Assembly (NCBI GenBank): GCA_963070105.1 | Contig: OY718807.1 | Span: 9,238,483-9,302,482, forward strand | DNA from: Litomosoides sigmodontis | Lineage: Eukaryota; Nematoda; Chromadorea; Rhabditida; Onchocercidae | Length of the DNA stretch: 64,000 nt | Direction of reading: 5' to 3' | Shown here: positions 40,374 to 53,265 of the stretch, in pieces | Position numbering within the stretch: position 1 is the first letter of the stretch | Layout: every line of letters starts with the position of its first letter | The notes under the pieces: generated by a model | Seen by the model: only the letters and a program-made list of their open reading frames with translations | Databases searched by the model: none | Told to the model about the DNA's origin: nothing | Program-made: the position numbers and the translations under genes

Positions 40374-43300
40374 TTATCTCAATCGAAATCTAATTTGCGC
40401 TTTTGTCAGATCCTTCCTGTTGAACAGTATGACAGGAAGTATTGGACCACTTCCTACCACAACTTTCCTGTTCCATCGCTCGCAGCAAAATCTAAAATTT
40501 ACATTTGCTTTTTTTTCGACTTTTGATAAATGAAGGCGAACAATGGAAAATAGTTTTGCTATCTAATTTTTTAAATAAAAATAAAGTGCGAAATTACTAT
40601 GGTATGATCGTACCTATAACCGGTGATTCGTTTGTCGGCATTAGCTTTCAGCTCTAAGCCACCATAAATGCATCCTTCCGAACAGGAACCAGAAAGTGAT
40701 GTTATTTCCACTCGAATAACTTCGTGTTTTTCAGCCTATTCCAAAATGATTTAGTAATTTGGGAAATTTTAAAAGCTTGCACAAAGAACAAGTAATTAAA
40801 TAACTAATACATAGTGATAGCGCTAATAACTAGCAATTAATTATAACAATAATATCGATAATAATGATTAATAACAGCTGTGAATTAATTTAAAAATTAT
40901 TCAAAAAAAAAACAATTGCAACCCACAAATACATATTTAAATGGATAAAACGACGAGAGAAAGGGAGAGAAGGGTAGAGAGAGAGAGAGAGAGAGGGCGA
41001 GATGAAATTACCTGAATCCACCAATAACAATAGGACATGTCGTCGTTGTACGTTCCGTATTTGCCCATTTGCGCACTTAACACTTGCCATTCAGAAGTTG
41101 CACGTAAATTACCACCGCAACCCGATGAATAAGCCTAAATTAATTTCATTTGCTATAATTTCCTACTGTAGCGGAAGAGAGAGTTCAGAGTGGAATTGAC
41201 GATTGAATTTGCTTCTGTTTACTTTAAAGAACGTGCAAAATTATTGGGAGAAATAATTGATATATTTAGAAATGTGAAAGAGAATGAAAATTATTCAATT
41301 TTTTAAATTTATGAATTAAATTTCTTTTAAATTACTGATTTATTTCAAATTCTAACAAAAAGTCTGCAATTACTATTAGTAATTGTTGTTGCTTTTTTTT
41401 TTTTAAAAAAATAAAAGTAACTTACTCGTTCTTCGCAATATCTTCCACCATAGCCCGATGGACATAAGCAACGATTGCAATCTCGTGGATGCTGATATCC
41501 ATCATTCACGCATCTAATATGATATTTGCAACGATCTGTCAAAAGAAAAGGAAATGAGTAAGAGGCGTTTTTATTAAAATTGAAATTTAAATTACTGATG
41601 TAGTAAATAAGTATCGTCTACATTGTTTGTGGATCAATTTGCATTATTTTTTAGTGTTAGATGATTTTTTACACTATCATTTTTTCAATAGTTTCTCATT
41701 TTACCTTCTTGTTTTTGTGATAAGTTCTTTTAACAGGCTAAAAAATGTAGAAGAAGGGAGGTATTTTCAGTAATTCCTAAAAATTTAATAAGTTAACAAT
41801 TTTAATGATGCAAGTGGTAGGATGAGTGCTGCAAAATTTGACGCATTGATAGGCGATAGAAATTTGTTAAACAAAAGTAGAAGAAGAAGCAATCATTTTG
41901 CATTTTCCTGTTGCTTTTCTTAATTCTTTCATTACTTTTTTTTTTGCTTAAAGTATTTCCTAATTCTGTCATATCTTTGTAACTTTAAATTTCATGAAAG
42001 ATCAAAAGAAGAAAAAAATTAAATACAAAATTATAATCATTTATTTGTTGCATTTTAGTTTAATTTCAAAATGAAACTTAAGTGAATTGAGAGAAAGGTA
42101 ATTTACTCAATTTCACTTGCTTATTTGTCTAACTAGCTGGAAATTAATTCGTACCTAAGCATTTGTAATGTGCATTCATCATCAGAAGATCGATGAACGT
42201 TGGACCTGTGCCGCTACCAATCGTGTCTTCGTACAGCGAAATCCGAGGAATGATTGTTAAATCGCTATTTTTTGCAAATCTGAAATATTCAATAAAAATA
42301 CACAGAAATTCACACTTTGCTTTCAGTATTGGGAATGCTGCAACAGTTGTTTTGATAATTTAAAAAATGGGATGATTGGCGAATGAATGCGCAACAAATC
42401 TGCAAGGACGAAGGACGAAGGATTTATTGTTAACTTTTTCAATCCAAAAAAAAAAAGAAAATACTTTTAAATCCAAAAGATTTAAGGATTGAATAGCACT
42501 TCTGAAGCTAAACAATTAGGCAAAAATTTTTAAAGTTTAGGAAAAAAAAAAGAAGAAATTGTCAAATTTCTTAATATTCAAATGCAGCGAGCGCTAAATT
42601 AATTCGAAATACTTTTTCTTTTTTTACAAAATTTTTCTAAGCTTACGCATTTTTGCCGTAATGCATTACACTGCCATAGTCATACGGAAGTCCATAGTTA
42701 TAATTCCTCTGCTGTGATGTGCGCATAAAATTTGATGACAACCCGTTCTAAATTTCAGCAGCATATAAAATACATTAAAATTTTTTTTACAAACAAAATT
42801 CGAACAATGTAATTGAAGAGAGTTTAATACAGAAATTAGTTTGCAAGAGAATTATAAAGAACTGAGCTATAAGAAATGCAATCATACATTAGTTGTTCGC
42901 TTACGATTATTAATTATTCCAAAATTGTTGAATTGCATGTATAATTCAATGAGTAAAATTTAATTCGTTGAAAAAATCCCAAAAATTTCAAATCACACGC
43001 ATATCAGTAGAACAAACAATTTCACAAAAATTTACCTGAATATTTTTAAATTTAACTGCAATATAGTGATCGCGATCCGTTCGAGTGTGAGTGTGCAAGA
43101 AGCCCAGGGCATGGCCAATTTCATGCGAAATTGTATGAATCTAAGAATAATTTAAAATATTAAATTACAGATTAAAAAATTACAAATTTTCCAGTAACTA
43201 ATGATAACAATGGTAGTAGTAGTAATAAGTGATAGTAATGATAACAACTGATAAAGATAATATCAGTGATAAAGGTAGTGATGATTGGTAACCGACGTGT

Positions 43301-45235
43301 TCGCAGTTGTAATTAATCGTGACGGGTTGTTTCTTCCAACGTGGCATATGACCAATGTAACTGGAGCAACTTGAACCCTTCAAAATTTCAACTGGAATTA
43401 ATTAACACAAAATCCTCTCATGAAACTTTTTAAATGATTGCAAATTTGAAAATTTTGCATGAAACTTTCTCCAAGATAAAAATGCGCATTTTGATGATTA
43501 TTGATCGACAAAAATTTGATATAAATTTTCAAATATAATCTTAAAGCAAATGAAAATTTATGTGCTGTCAAGTTTTTCAACAGTCACGCTTAATTGAGGA
43601 GCCAATTCTTAGCTAATTAATTTAATTATTTCAATGAAAGACTAACTCGAACAAAAATTAGTGCTTCTTTTCTATTACTATCCGGAATGAAACTAATGCA
43701 CGTATCTTTCTCCCATTTTTTCATCGATTTCTTTATCACATCTTTGGTATGTTCAGCTGGAAAACAAAATGAAAAAAAACATTAAATTAACAAATTTAGT
43801 AAAATCAAAAATTGAACGAAATGGAATTTAATGTGTAAAATTCAAAATGAAATAATATCTGTACAAAAGTTTGAGTCGAATCTGTACGGTACAACGCCAT
43901 TTTGCCAGAAATAATCAACCGCGTAAAAAGCCTGCCGCTTATTCCGTCGAATTGTGATCGTTGCATTTGAAAATGCTATTGTATAGCCGTTTTTTTTTTC
44001 TTTGGAAATTTTTTCTTGCCTATGAAAATGAGTTTTTTCTAATTCCTTTTTTTTAAAATAATCAAATTAAAATATTTATTTTGAATTTTTTCATTAAATC
44101 AAACGACAATAGCTATAGCAAATTTTTTTTGCAAATTTAGATGAAAACGTTATTTCCTAATTTTAGTAAAATAAATAAAATTGACAAAAATATATTTATT
44201 AAAGTGCTGGGAGCAGTTGTTAGATGTTTGATTTGAATATTTTGTAAAATTTAACGTTGTAACTAATTCCTTTTCATCTTTCACTCTCTCGCAAGAAGAA
44301 AAAAGCATCCATCACATTTACAATATATAATAGAAGTGGTATTCATATTATTCAAATTATTATGTCAATACTAATTGCTCAAATTACCATAGCAAACTTA
44401 GCAAGCTTCAGGGTGCTTCTCACTAGCTCAATTCTAGCAAACTTTTTTTGATAAAATAATTTAATGTATTACAGCTCTGCAGGCATGATATCTCCTTCAT
44501 CCAAGTTTTGATTGAATGTTCCGTATGATGGCAGCGACGAATCGGTTTTCGGAACATTTCCTGGACGCATATTCCGCTGAAACTTCAACTTAACTTAGTG
44601 CAAAAATTTTTAAATTAATAAAAAATGAAATGACAAAAGGAGATAAAAGGAGGTCAGCAAAAAATATTAATCAAATTAAAATTAATAATACGATAAGCTA
44701 TCATTTTATTTTTGCCCATCCGTCCGATCATTCATTTTTTGCATTTATAATTTCTCATATTTCACAAATTTTTTGTGATACAGAAGATATTCAATTGATT
44801 TTCCTCTAACATTAGCAATTTTAACTATCACTTGATAACTCTGTTATCAGTCGTCATCGATTCGCAGCATTTTAACGCAGCAATTCCTCTTTTTTTCGTT
44901 TGTTTTTGATGTTGAAAACAAAAAAAAATTTAATTTTTCCTCTTCAATAGCTAATTAATAAAAATTTCAGGCTTCCGTAGAAATTTTGCAGTAATCCAAT
45001 TACTTACCTAGAAGGACCAAGGCTTCGCAGTTATTTCATTACAGAATTAATAATTAATAAAAAGTTATTTCATTACAGAACTGTTAGGAAAATGTTTGCT
45101 CATCAAAGGCTCATTAGATGACCGAAGAGTGGTACTTACCAGTGAATGAATAGCCATCGGTGACGTGCTGTGACACGACCAGGTGATAAGTACTGCAGCA
45201 ACCAGTAGCATACGTTGCGCTGCGGAATAAGACAT
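40374..45235 (-). CDS. Secreted astacin metalloprotease with EGF and CUB domains
   Basis: 12 exons, 449 residues, complete: 45140-45235, 44473-44576, 43865-44019, 43647-43756, 43297-43377, 43036-43140, 42647-42747, 42155-42279, 41426-41535, 41012-41134, 40614-40735, 40374-40491. A zinc endopeptidase of the nematode NAS class, probably acting on cuticle or other extracellular matrix. Exon 1 is a signal peptide (hydrophobic MLLVAAVLITW). The propeptide ends at the furin-like site RRNKR, followed by QAFYAVDYFWQNGVVPYRF at the mature N-terminus. Catalytic site HEIGHALGFLHTHTRTDRD has all three zinc histidines and the glutamate; the Met-turn is GSVMHY. An EGF-like module (CKYHIRCVNDGY ... CNRCLCPSGYGGRYC) and a CUB domain (SGCGG, RFCCERWNRKVVV, PILPVILFNR) follow. 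The protein stops right after the CUB, with no thrombospondin repeat, so it fits EGF-CUB astacins and not the DPY-31 type. CTTCAG abuts the ATG, suggesting trans-splicing. Which NAS number it matches is not clear. Confidence 0.93.
40916..40996. repeat. GA-rich simple repeat in an astacin intron
   Basis: GAGAGAAAGGGAGAGAAGGG-type sequence ending in a pure GA run at about 40978-40996, just downstream (in transcript sense) of the CUB exon. Confidence 0.9.
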
Positions 45236-45768
45236 CTGAAGAAAGTTTGAAATTGCGAAACGAAAATTTAAAAGAAAGGAGTAACATTTAGAACGAAAAA
45301 CAACAAGGCGATAATTTGAATTGGTACCGGAAAAGTTATTACAAATTTTACAATTCATAAAAAAGTTTCATTTTTTTGTTAAATTTTTACGAAAGAGAAA
45401 TTCATTGAAATTCTGAAATTAGCAGTGCAAGCGGAAGTAGAAGTAAGTCCATGAATTATGAAACAAACAATTGCAGACAGATATTTCACTTTGACATAGC
45501 TGAAATAAATTTAATCTTTCATTGAATTGCTTATTCGCAATTTTTCAGCAATTAAAAAAGCACTTCAATCATTGAATTAAATAAATTAAATAGTTGCAAA
45601 ATTCTTTGATTGATTATCAAACATCATTCGTGCGACACCCTTTACGATTACCGCCTTTCCCATAAAACGATCAGGTCTGCTAGAATTGCAGAACTTAAAT
45701 TCTAATTACTAAATATCATCTTTCATAAACATAATTGCCGTTAACGTTACAATCACTCAACGTTTCGA

Positions 45769-46011
45769 TCATTTTTGCTTACCGAAAGAAACGTTGCAAA
45801 TGCAAGTAATCAAAATAGAATTATTAGAATAGAAGTACTCGATGACTGGAATATCACATCGACTGAACTGGAAATAGACGAATGCTCTGTTCTGAGGTTT
45901 GAAAAGAAGTTGAATATAGTTCATTTTGTTGAAAAATACAGTAACTTCTATTATCAATTAATTTTCATCCATATTATCGCCCAGTTAATACCCTGTCAAT
46001 CACTACTCTAA
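45769..46011 (+). other. Open frame upstream of the astacin gene, doubtful
   Basis: An 80-codon plus-strand frame with an acidic central part (RIEVLDDWNITSTELEIDE). It lacks an ATG start and a recognised domain. It lies about 530 bp upstream of the astacin start and could equally be promoter sequence. Confidence 0.15.
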
Positions 46012-46059
46012 ATTTAAGGAAGAAAAAGTTTGCAATGTTAAAATGATGGCGAGAATTCT

Positions 46060-46090
46060 GTGGTGCGTGCGTGCGTGTGTGCGTGTGCGT

Positions 46091-46121
<31 letters not shown>

Positions 46122-46127
46122 CGTGTG
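46060..46127. repeat. (GT/GC)n alternating purine-pyrimidine tract
   Basis: A mix of GCGTGC, GTGCGT and GTGT units over about 68 bp, all alternating purine-pyrimidine. Such tracts are prone to Z-DNA under negative supercoiling. Confidence 0.92.
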
Positions 46128-47160
46128 AAACAATTCGATGATTGAGAGAGGTTGGGTAAGAAGATTTTGAAATTTCATTCACATTCCGGTAGTAATTTCA
46201 TCAAACATTTTGCAACTATGAAATTCTGCAAAGTTTTTTGCAAAAACTATCGGACACATTAAAATCTCACATTCCTTCAGTGTTTCTCGTTGCTCGTCGC
46301 CGACTGCAAAGTGATTGGTGACAGTGAGGACTGATAGTTCAAAGATCGATGGCATGATTGACGTAACCTTTAACCACTCATAACTTTTAAAAATTAACTT
46401 AAAAGATCAGAGGGCAACTGTGATGTAATTTCGATATGCGTATCTATCAAAGAATGCAATCTATTTTATGCAAATATTCTTTGTTTACAATTTAGTGGAA
46501 ATTATTAAAGCAATTCCTTTGAAATGTCCTATTTTATTTTGTGTATTTTGTTTTTTTAATTTTCAAATTTTTTAAAAATTTTCACCGAAATCATGATTTA
46601 GAAGAAGCGAAAAAGCGTTGCAGAAAATTTTATTTTTGAGTAGAAAAGAGCAAAACTAAATAATTAAGCAAAGGGATTGATTTGAAGAAGAATTATAACT
46701 ATTTTAACCATCGCGTTACTTTTCATTCCGATTTCTGCAGCACAATAATCATTATCACCGAATAAAATTCGCTATTTTTATTTTTCATCTGCCTCCCCGT
46801 TAATTAGTGATAATGAGGATGTTGTTTTGATGATGGCGATGAAAGTTCAAAGCGTTGTTTTCTAACGCTCACAACGAATTCAAATGAATCGCATTTTTCT
46901 TTCGCTTCCGAATAACGACGTGTGAAATGGAATACCTTTTATCATCGCCGCTAACGATGAATCACTCACTTAAAATATATCTTTTTTTTAATTTTAAATT
47001 TTTTACTCATTTTAAATTTCAGTTCTTCAAATTATAGCTAACGTAAATCAAATGATGTTTGAAGAAATGTATAAGTAATCAGTAGTACAATGTGATAAGT
47101 TACTAATTCGTAATTATCGGATCATACGGTTGTATGATAATACGCCTACGTAAATTTATT

Positions 47161-47257
47161 TTTCAGGTTGCTAATACACTCGCCTACACATCAGTGACCC
47201 GATAAACGTGCACACAACTTATTACGTCATCCTAAATGAGCGCTAGAGGCACAGATG
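47161..47257 (+). other. Candidate first exon (acceptor, leader, MSARGTD start)
   Basis: TTTTTCAG ends at 47166, a 69-bp GC-richer leader follows, and ATG at 47236 opens MSARGTD before a donor GATG|GTAATA at 47258, leaving phase 1. The terminal exon at 63463 accepts phase 1 and would read MSARGTDGHHKSGSRSAVRS. The arrangement looks like a genuine nematode gene start, but a 16-kb intron would be needed and no intermediate exon was found. Confidence 0.35.
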
Positions 47258-48830
47258 GTAATATTATCGAAATTTCAGATCAATTATCAGTTTAGTCATC
47301 AAATCGTATTTGGGACATGTCGATGATGTTCACTGTTAAGGAATAATGCGTGAAATAGTTTTTGAATAATTACGTGATGCATGCATATCAGTCATTTTAT
47401 TCGATCGCTTATTTCATTCAAAATTTGCATATTTTTAATACAATGACAATTCGCACGGAAAAACATTACTTTCTTCCACGAATTGTTGCTAGAAAATTTG
47501 ACAGGTAACGAATGAGGTAACATTCATTAATTAAAGAGCTATTTCACAGTATGTATATGATGATGATGATAATAATAATAATGATAACAAAACTTATGAT
47601 TAGGAAGATAACAATGATTACATTACTGATAGTTGTGATAATTTTATAACTGTTATCCCCTGAAAACGCTTATCACTATGGCTATCAGAATTAAATTTAT
47701 CTATAATTTCAAAAATTACCCAACTTTTCCCCATTTTCACACTTTCATATTTTCTTATTTTCTCACTTGCATTTCCCTGCTCATTTTCGTTAATTATACA
47801 AGCATAACATAAATCATCTCAATTTAAAATAATTATGCGGCAACTCTTTTTGTGTGCGTTGAATGCAACAAAATAATTTTGAATGAAAAATTCTTCGTCA
47901 AAGAGGGAAGCAACAATAGTTCGTTCAGCCATTGGCTACTCTTCCTCGTTCAATGCCTTAGTGATAAAGTGATAACACTAAATTACTTTCATATTCATAT
48001 CAGTGATTTCCCTGTTGTTAACTTTTTAATGGACATGATGATAGTGATAAGGAATAGTGATAATATTAGGCACATTATTTGGTGGACAAAATAGAGAGCA
48101 AAGAAAGGAGAAACAAAGAGAGAGAGTGAAAAATTTCTACCAATAAAATAAGGAATTGATAACGGCTTCACTAACTAGCTAGCATATCCGTTATCTTCGC
48201 TAATTTGCATTATCGGATACAACCATGAAATTGCATAGAACAGATGATTACTGCGGTTGTGCATACAGTTCAAGTAATTAATTTATAAAGTATAATGTCA
48301 TCAATTTCAATTAGCAAATCATTCAGTCATTGTTTCATCAAGCGTACTACGAGTCATACAACACTATCAAATTTACTTACCGTATTATCAACCGTATCAT
48401 ACGATCATAATATTATCGAACTCAATTATTATATACTCAAGCGCATGATCCAACCATATCAATGCAAAAATTCTTAACGTTAAGGAATGAATAAAACAGA
48501 CCTAACAACCGAGTAATAATAAACTAAATAATAATTGATTAATTTGAAAAGCTAAAATTGCAAATTAAACAAAAACCAAACAACTAAATGACTAAACAGA
48601 CAATAACAATTTGACGATCATTACAATGCTAACAATTTCAACTACCATATTCTCAACCGAGCAATATGATTGAGCACGAAAGTTCAATTTTCACCAAATC
48701 CAAATGTCATATCATTAGAAGCTAGAAGAGAGGAAGAGAAGTTAGCGAGCAATGTGAGTGACGCAAAATAAAGATTCAAAAAAACGAAAAACTAATAAAT
48801 CCAAATTTTATTGCCATAGATATTGTGCTG

Positions 48831-48831
48831 A

Positions 48832-48864
<33 letters not shown>

Positions 48865-48866
48865 CC
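48831..48866. repeat. (CT)n tract
   Basis: CTCTCT run with one TTT interruption. Confidence 0.93.
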
Positions 48867-49020
48867 AGCGTGCAGAAATGGCAGTCTACAAAAAAGAAAT
48901 AATTTTTCCTAAGTAAAAGTGGATTTTTGTAATTACATTTTCCATTGCTTTAAGATGAAAAAGTAATTTGTATGTGATTTTCATATTGTAATTTAGTTGA
49001 TTTTAATTGATGGAAAAGCA

Positions 49021-49178
49021 TTTGTTGTGAAAACGAATTGTTTTATTATCATTTTTCAACCTACACTTTCCTCTCTTCCCCTCTCTCTCTCTCTCCCCTT
49101 TTGTTGTGAAAACGAATTGTTTTATTATCATTTTTCAACCTACACTTTCCTCTCTTCCCCTCTCTCTCTCTCTCCCCT
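49021..49178 (+). repeat. Perfect 79-bp tandem duplication
   Basis: The 79-bp unit starting TTTGTTGTGAAAACGAATTG and ending in a CT-rich run is present twice head to tail (49021-49099 and 49100-49178). I found no mismatch between the copies. It is a recent duplication, probably slippage-mediated through the CT tract. Confidence 0.95.
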
Positions 49179-50342
49179 TTTCCATTTCCTTTTCATTCCA
49201 AAGCTTTTTAAGTTGCTAATTAATATTTTGCAAATTAATTGTCAAATTATTTTGTTTGGAAAAATAATGAGTAAATGGTATAAATCAAACGGCAGTGAAT
49301 ATTAGGGTTATTCAATCAAAAAAAAAACATTCGATGCAAAATTTGCATAAGTATTTTAATGGAAGGATTCTTACGATTTCAATAAATTTCTTAAGTCGTA
49401 GTCCATTCTATTGCTAAGGCAGCGCTTTTAAAGGAAAAATTTTTGAGTAAAAAAAAATTTAACAAAGAATTTTGACAACAAGAAAAGCAAGAGAGACACA
49501 TTTAATTTGCCATATTTAATTTTTCTTAAATTTAATTTTTTGTTTTTAATTTTCCAAATCACTCAGCTGAACAATTCATTTCCTGCTGCTTTTTTGCGCC
49601 TTTCAACAACAATTTTTTCCTGTCAAATTTTCCTCTTTTTAATTTGCTATTTATTGCTTTATGATTTTTCTTCCGCCTATTTTTCAATTTATTGCTTGTT
49701 ACTTCAACACATCTACGAGTATCTTTTTTTGAATTATTTTGTGAGTTTTTATCGCTCAATTGTTATTTTCATCTAATTTTTTAAAATAAACGAAAATGTT
49801 CGCTAATCCTTCAAAACATAATTTTTCCATTCAATGAAAAGAAGGAAATTGAGAGAAGGAAAAGTACATAAAAATTTGGTTAAAATCAAATTATCTTTTC
49901 AAAAAAATTTTTTTTAACATTTATCAAATGGCGTGTGGGACCATGAATGGCCTTGTCAGTAGCAATCACTTTTCTTTTTTGGAAATTTTCTTAAAATATG
50001 CTAAGCAACCGTTTGTTGTCATTTCTTTGCATTTTGATTTTAATGATACGTTTACGTTTGATTCATTCGAAATGTCCATTAATTGACTTGCAATTTCCAT
50101 GTCTCTCAGTTGTTTTATTTTGCACTTTCATAATAATTAAATTTAAAGTTGTCATTTAAAAAAAAAAGTGAAATCGTTTCTGCATCCATTGACTATCACT
50201 TACACTATTTTCAATTTGAAAATTATATTTAAGTTTATAAATTCAAAAACTTTCAACATTATGCTTGTACAATGCCAAATTTGCTTGCAAATGAAAGGAA
50301 CAAAAAAAAAAGTAACAAGCTAATCGCATTAATATTAATAAA

Positions 50343-50425
50343 AAAATGTAGTAATATTATTATTAAATGATCATTAAATAATTATAATTATTTAATGATT
50401 GAATTTTAATAAAATGTAGTAATAT
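50343..50425. repeat. 30-nt perfect palindrome flanked by 15-bp direct repeats
   Basis: AAAATGTAGTAATAT occurs at 50343-50357 and again at 50411-50425. Between them, 50370-50399 is a perfect 30-nt inverted repeat (ATCATTAAATAATTA and its complement). This layout could be a remnant of an inserted foldback element with a target duplication, or an AT-rich coincidence. Confidence 0.6.
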
Positions 50426-50659
50426 AGCTAATTTTTAAGTACGCCTGAAACAAACGTGTAAATGTGAACAGTCATTAGCAGTTAAAATCTTCAGCGCGCT
50501 AGTGATTAATTAAGGTAAGAAATAAACAAAGTAGCTATTTGGTATTTTAGTTAAACAGTGCACTTCGTCTTTTTTTTCACGTTTTTTTATTTGATGCACG
50601 TTTGTCGGCTTTTTTTTGAATAAAATTTAGTTTTTTCAAAATTTTAAAGAAAAATGCGA

Positions 50660-50820
<161 letters not shown>

Positions 50821-51167
50821 TGGTGCTGTACGACCGATAGAGAATGTCCAAGTAGCACTTTCAGTTGTCGGTGAAATTGAAAGAGCGAACGGAAAATTAG
50901 TCATACTTTACAACATTCAGAAAAAAAAATTTTTTCTACAAAAAATTACTGCTCAAAAAAAAGCAATGCTTTACGTCGTTACACTTCCACATTTTTACTA
51001 TTTTCAAAAAGTTTCAATTGAAAAATTTTATTTGTCTAATTTAACTTTGAACTTAATCTTTCAATATTGAAATTTAAGCAGTTAGTGCTTGACAGGTCCA
51101 TGGCTAATATGTGCTGCATTACTGACATCTTCAAAATCAAAGTCCTTAGAAAACGCAGAAAAAAACC

Positions 51168-51208
51168 GATAAAAGATTGACCACACCTCTTATCTTATCA
51201 GTTTATCA
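51168..51208. promoter_or_regulatory. Cluster of GATA-factor-like sites
   Basis: GATAAA at 51168 and three TTATC(A) words at 51190, 51195 and 51203 lie within 41 bp. WGATAR/TGATAA is the site of nematode intestinal GATA factors (ELT-2 type). No adjacent gene start was identified. GATA-like words are frequent throughout this AT-rich window. Confidence 0.2.
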
Positions 51209-52369
51209 AAACTCCCCTTAGAGGAATCAGTCTCTTCTATCAGTCGTGCCACTTCCACATATCACTGTTGCTGATTAGCTTTTTCCAATTTTTCAAAACT
51301 CATGTTTCACTTGTTGTATGCCAGCGTTCACGAAAATGAATGAAATGGGACAGTTTTTTTTATCAGAAATTTAATTTGTACATTGCTTTTTTCAAATGCA
51401 TAATTGCTCACGCATCGTAAAGCATATATTAATTAATTAGCATATCAACTAATGAATATATTACTTGTGGAACTGCAGGCATTAAATAATTGCAACTAAG
51501 CACGTAATTACGAGCGTATGAACTTGCAGGATTATTCATTAATTAAGGAAGTGAATTTCGTGAAGGTAAGAGTACGAAGATTATTAGTAATGATGATGGC
51601 TATGATGGTGAGGTGTAGAGAAGAGGGAAAGGAAAGTAGTTGAGGAGATGAAAATAAGTGAGTACATCGGAGGAACATTGAACGAGTTATGAATATATTT
51701 ATCAATTCCTATTTGAATAATGATATTGAATTAATTACTGAACAACATAATGCTGAGTAAGATGATAATTAGCATGATAGATGATTTTAATGAATTTTGT
51801 CTGACAGCTAATAGTGCAAACAATAAATTCTCTCTCTCTCTCTCCGTTTTTTTTTATTTTTTGAAATTCTTAAAATACGTCAATTATCCTTTCCTTTATC
51901 TTTCCTTAACTTTATACTTTAGTGAACTTTTATAGTGCTATTAAAAGAGTACTGTGCGATTTTACTAATTTCAAAAATGACAGTTATTAAATTTTTGCTA
52001 CGGATACTTTGAATTGTAATTTAATTTCCATTAAAAAATATGGTAAATTAAGTGTTGATTGCTATAAAGTCAGTACTTTTTAGCTACTTTTTAGATAGTA
52101 ACATGGAATTTTTGTCATTTGCAATCTTTGAATTATATCTTAATTGAATGAAAAAATCTGAAAAATGTATGTGACTAGGAGTATTTTAAGTTACCGACTT
52201 TGAAGTGATTTAAATTACAGTATTTGTTCTTTAACAAAACTTTTTTTTTCCAAATTAAATTAAAACATATTTCAATCCCTTCTTACTTAGACGTATTGTA
52301 CGAGATGAAATGGCGGTCGTCTTCCCCTTTTATTTGTGAATGAAATTGCAATGTGAACGAGAGAAATGG

Positions 52370-52375
<6 letters not shown>

Positions 52376-52402
<27 letters not shown>
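52376..52402. repeat. (GA)n tract
   Basis: Pure GAGAGA run of about 26 bp, ending GAGAAAGGG. Confidence 0.93.
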
Positions 52403-52405
<3 letters not shown>

Positions 52406-53199
52406 GTGGATAATCGGACGACCTTTGTATTATCTGAAATTGACTAAAATTAACATTTAACGGCTACTACTTAATTTTGTTTACCTCTTCCTAACAAATT
52501 TTCCAGTATACATCTTTCTTCCTCTTTCGTTTTCATTCTTGCCTGTTCCGGTAATCCGATTTTAAGTGTTTGCAATCGGTATGTTAAGTGATAAAAGAAA
52601 TTTATTGGATATGATTTTGGTGATTTTTAAATGATTGATGAGTAATCGGAAAACAAAAAAAAAGGAGAGATTCTGAAAATCTCACAGTTCGAAAAAGGAG
52701 AGTTGAAAGATAGATAAAGTGGTGAAGAGAAATTTGAATAAAACGAGTCATTATAAATTTCATATCTAACACTCATTCTTCACATACAATTAATCAGCGC
52801 ATTGATCTGTCAATAATTAATTGGTTGTAATTTTAAGAAATTAGAAGTGACAAGGAAAGGTCACGTATAATTCTATTGACTTATTCAACCGTCATTATTC
52901 CAATTTTCATTATCTTTCAATTTTAATTTTGGAACCATCAATGTATGCAGTTATTTGTTATATGTTTGCAAGTAAATTGCAAAATTAAAATTCGATTTCA
53001 AACTTCTAAATGTTGAATTCATTGATAATGTTGCATTTTTCTTGTCCAAAAAGTTTGCCTTTCAAAATTTTAATTTTTGAAAAAATCGTCGGATTGCGCT
53101 ATAATATATTTTAAGTGCTACCATTTCTACTCTTTGGTTTTTTCGATCCAAATTTTAAACTCCTTTTCTAACGTTACCCAATTTTATATTGTACCGAAA

Positions 53200-53265
53200 T
53201 TATGATATTTTTCAAAATTTCATTATTATTATAAAAAAAATTATGATATTTTTCAAAATTTCATT
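53200..53265 (+). repeat. Short tandem duplication
   Basis: TTATGATATTTTTCAAAATT followed by TCATTAT occurs at about 53200-53226 and again at about 53240-53266, spaced by a short A/T run. Confidence 0.85.
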
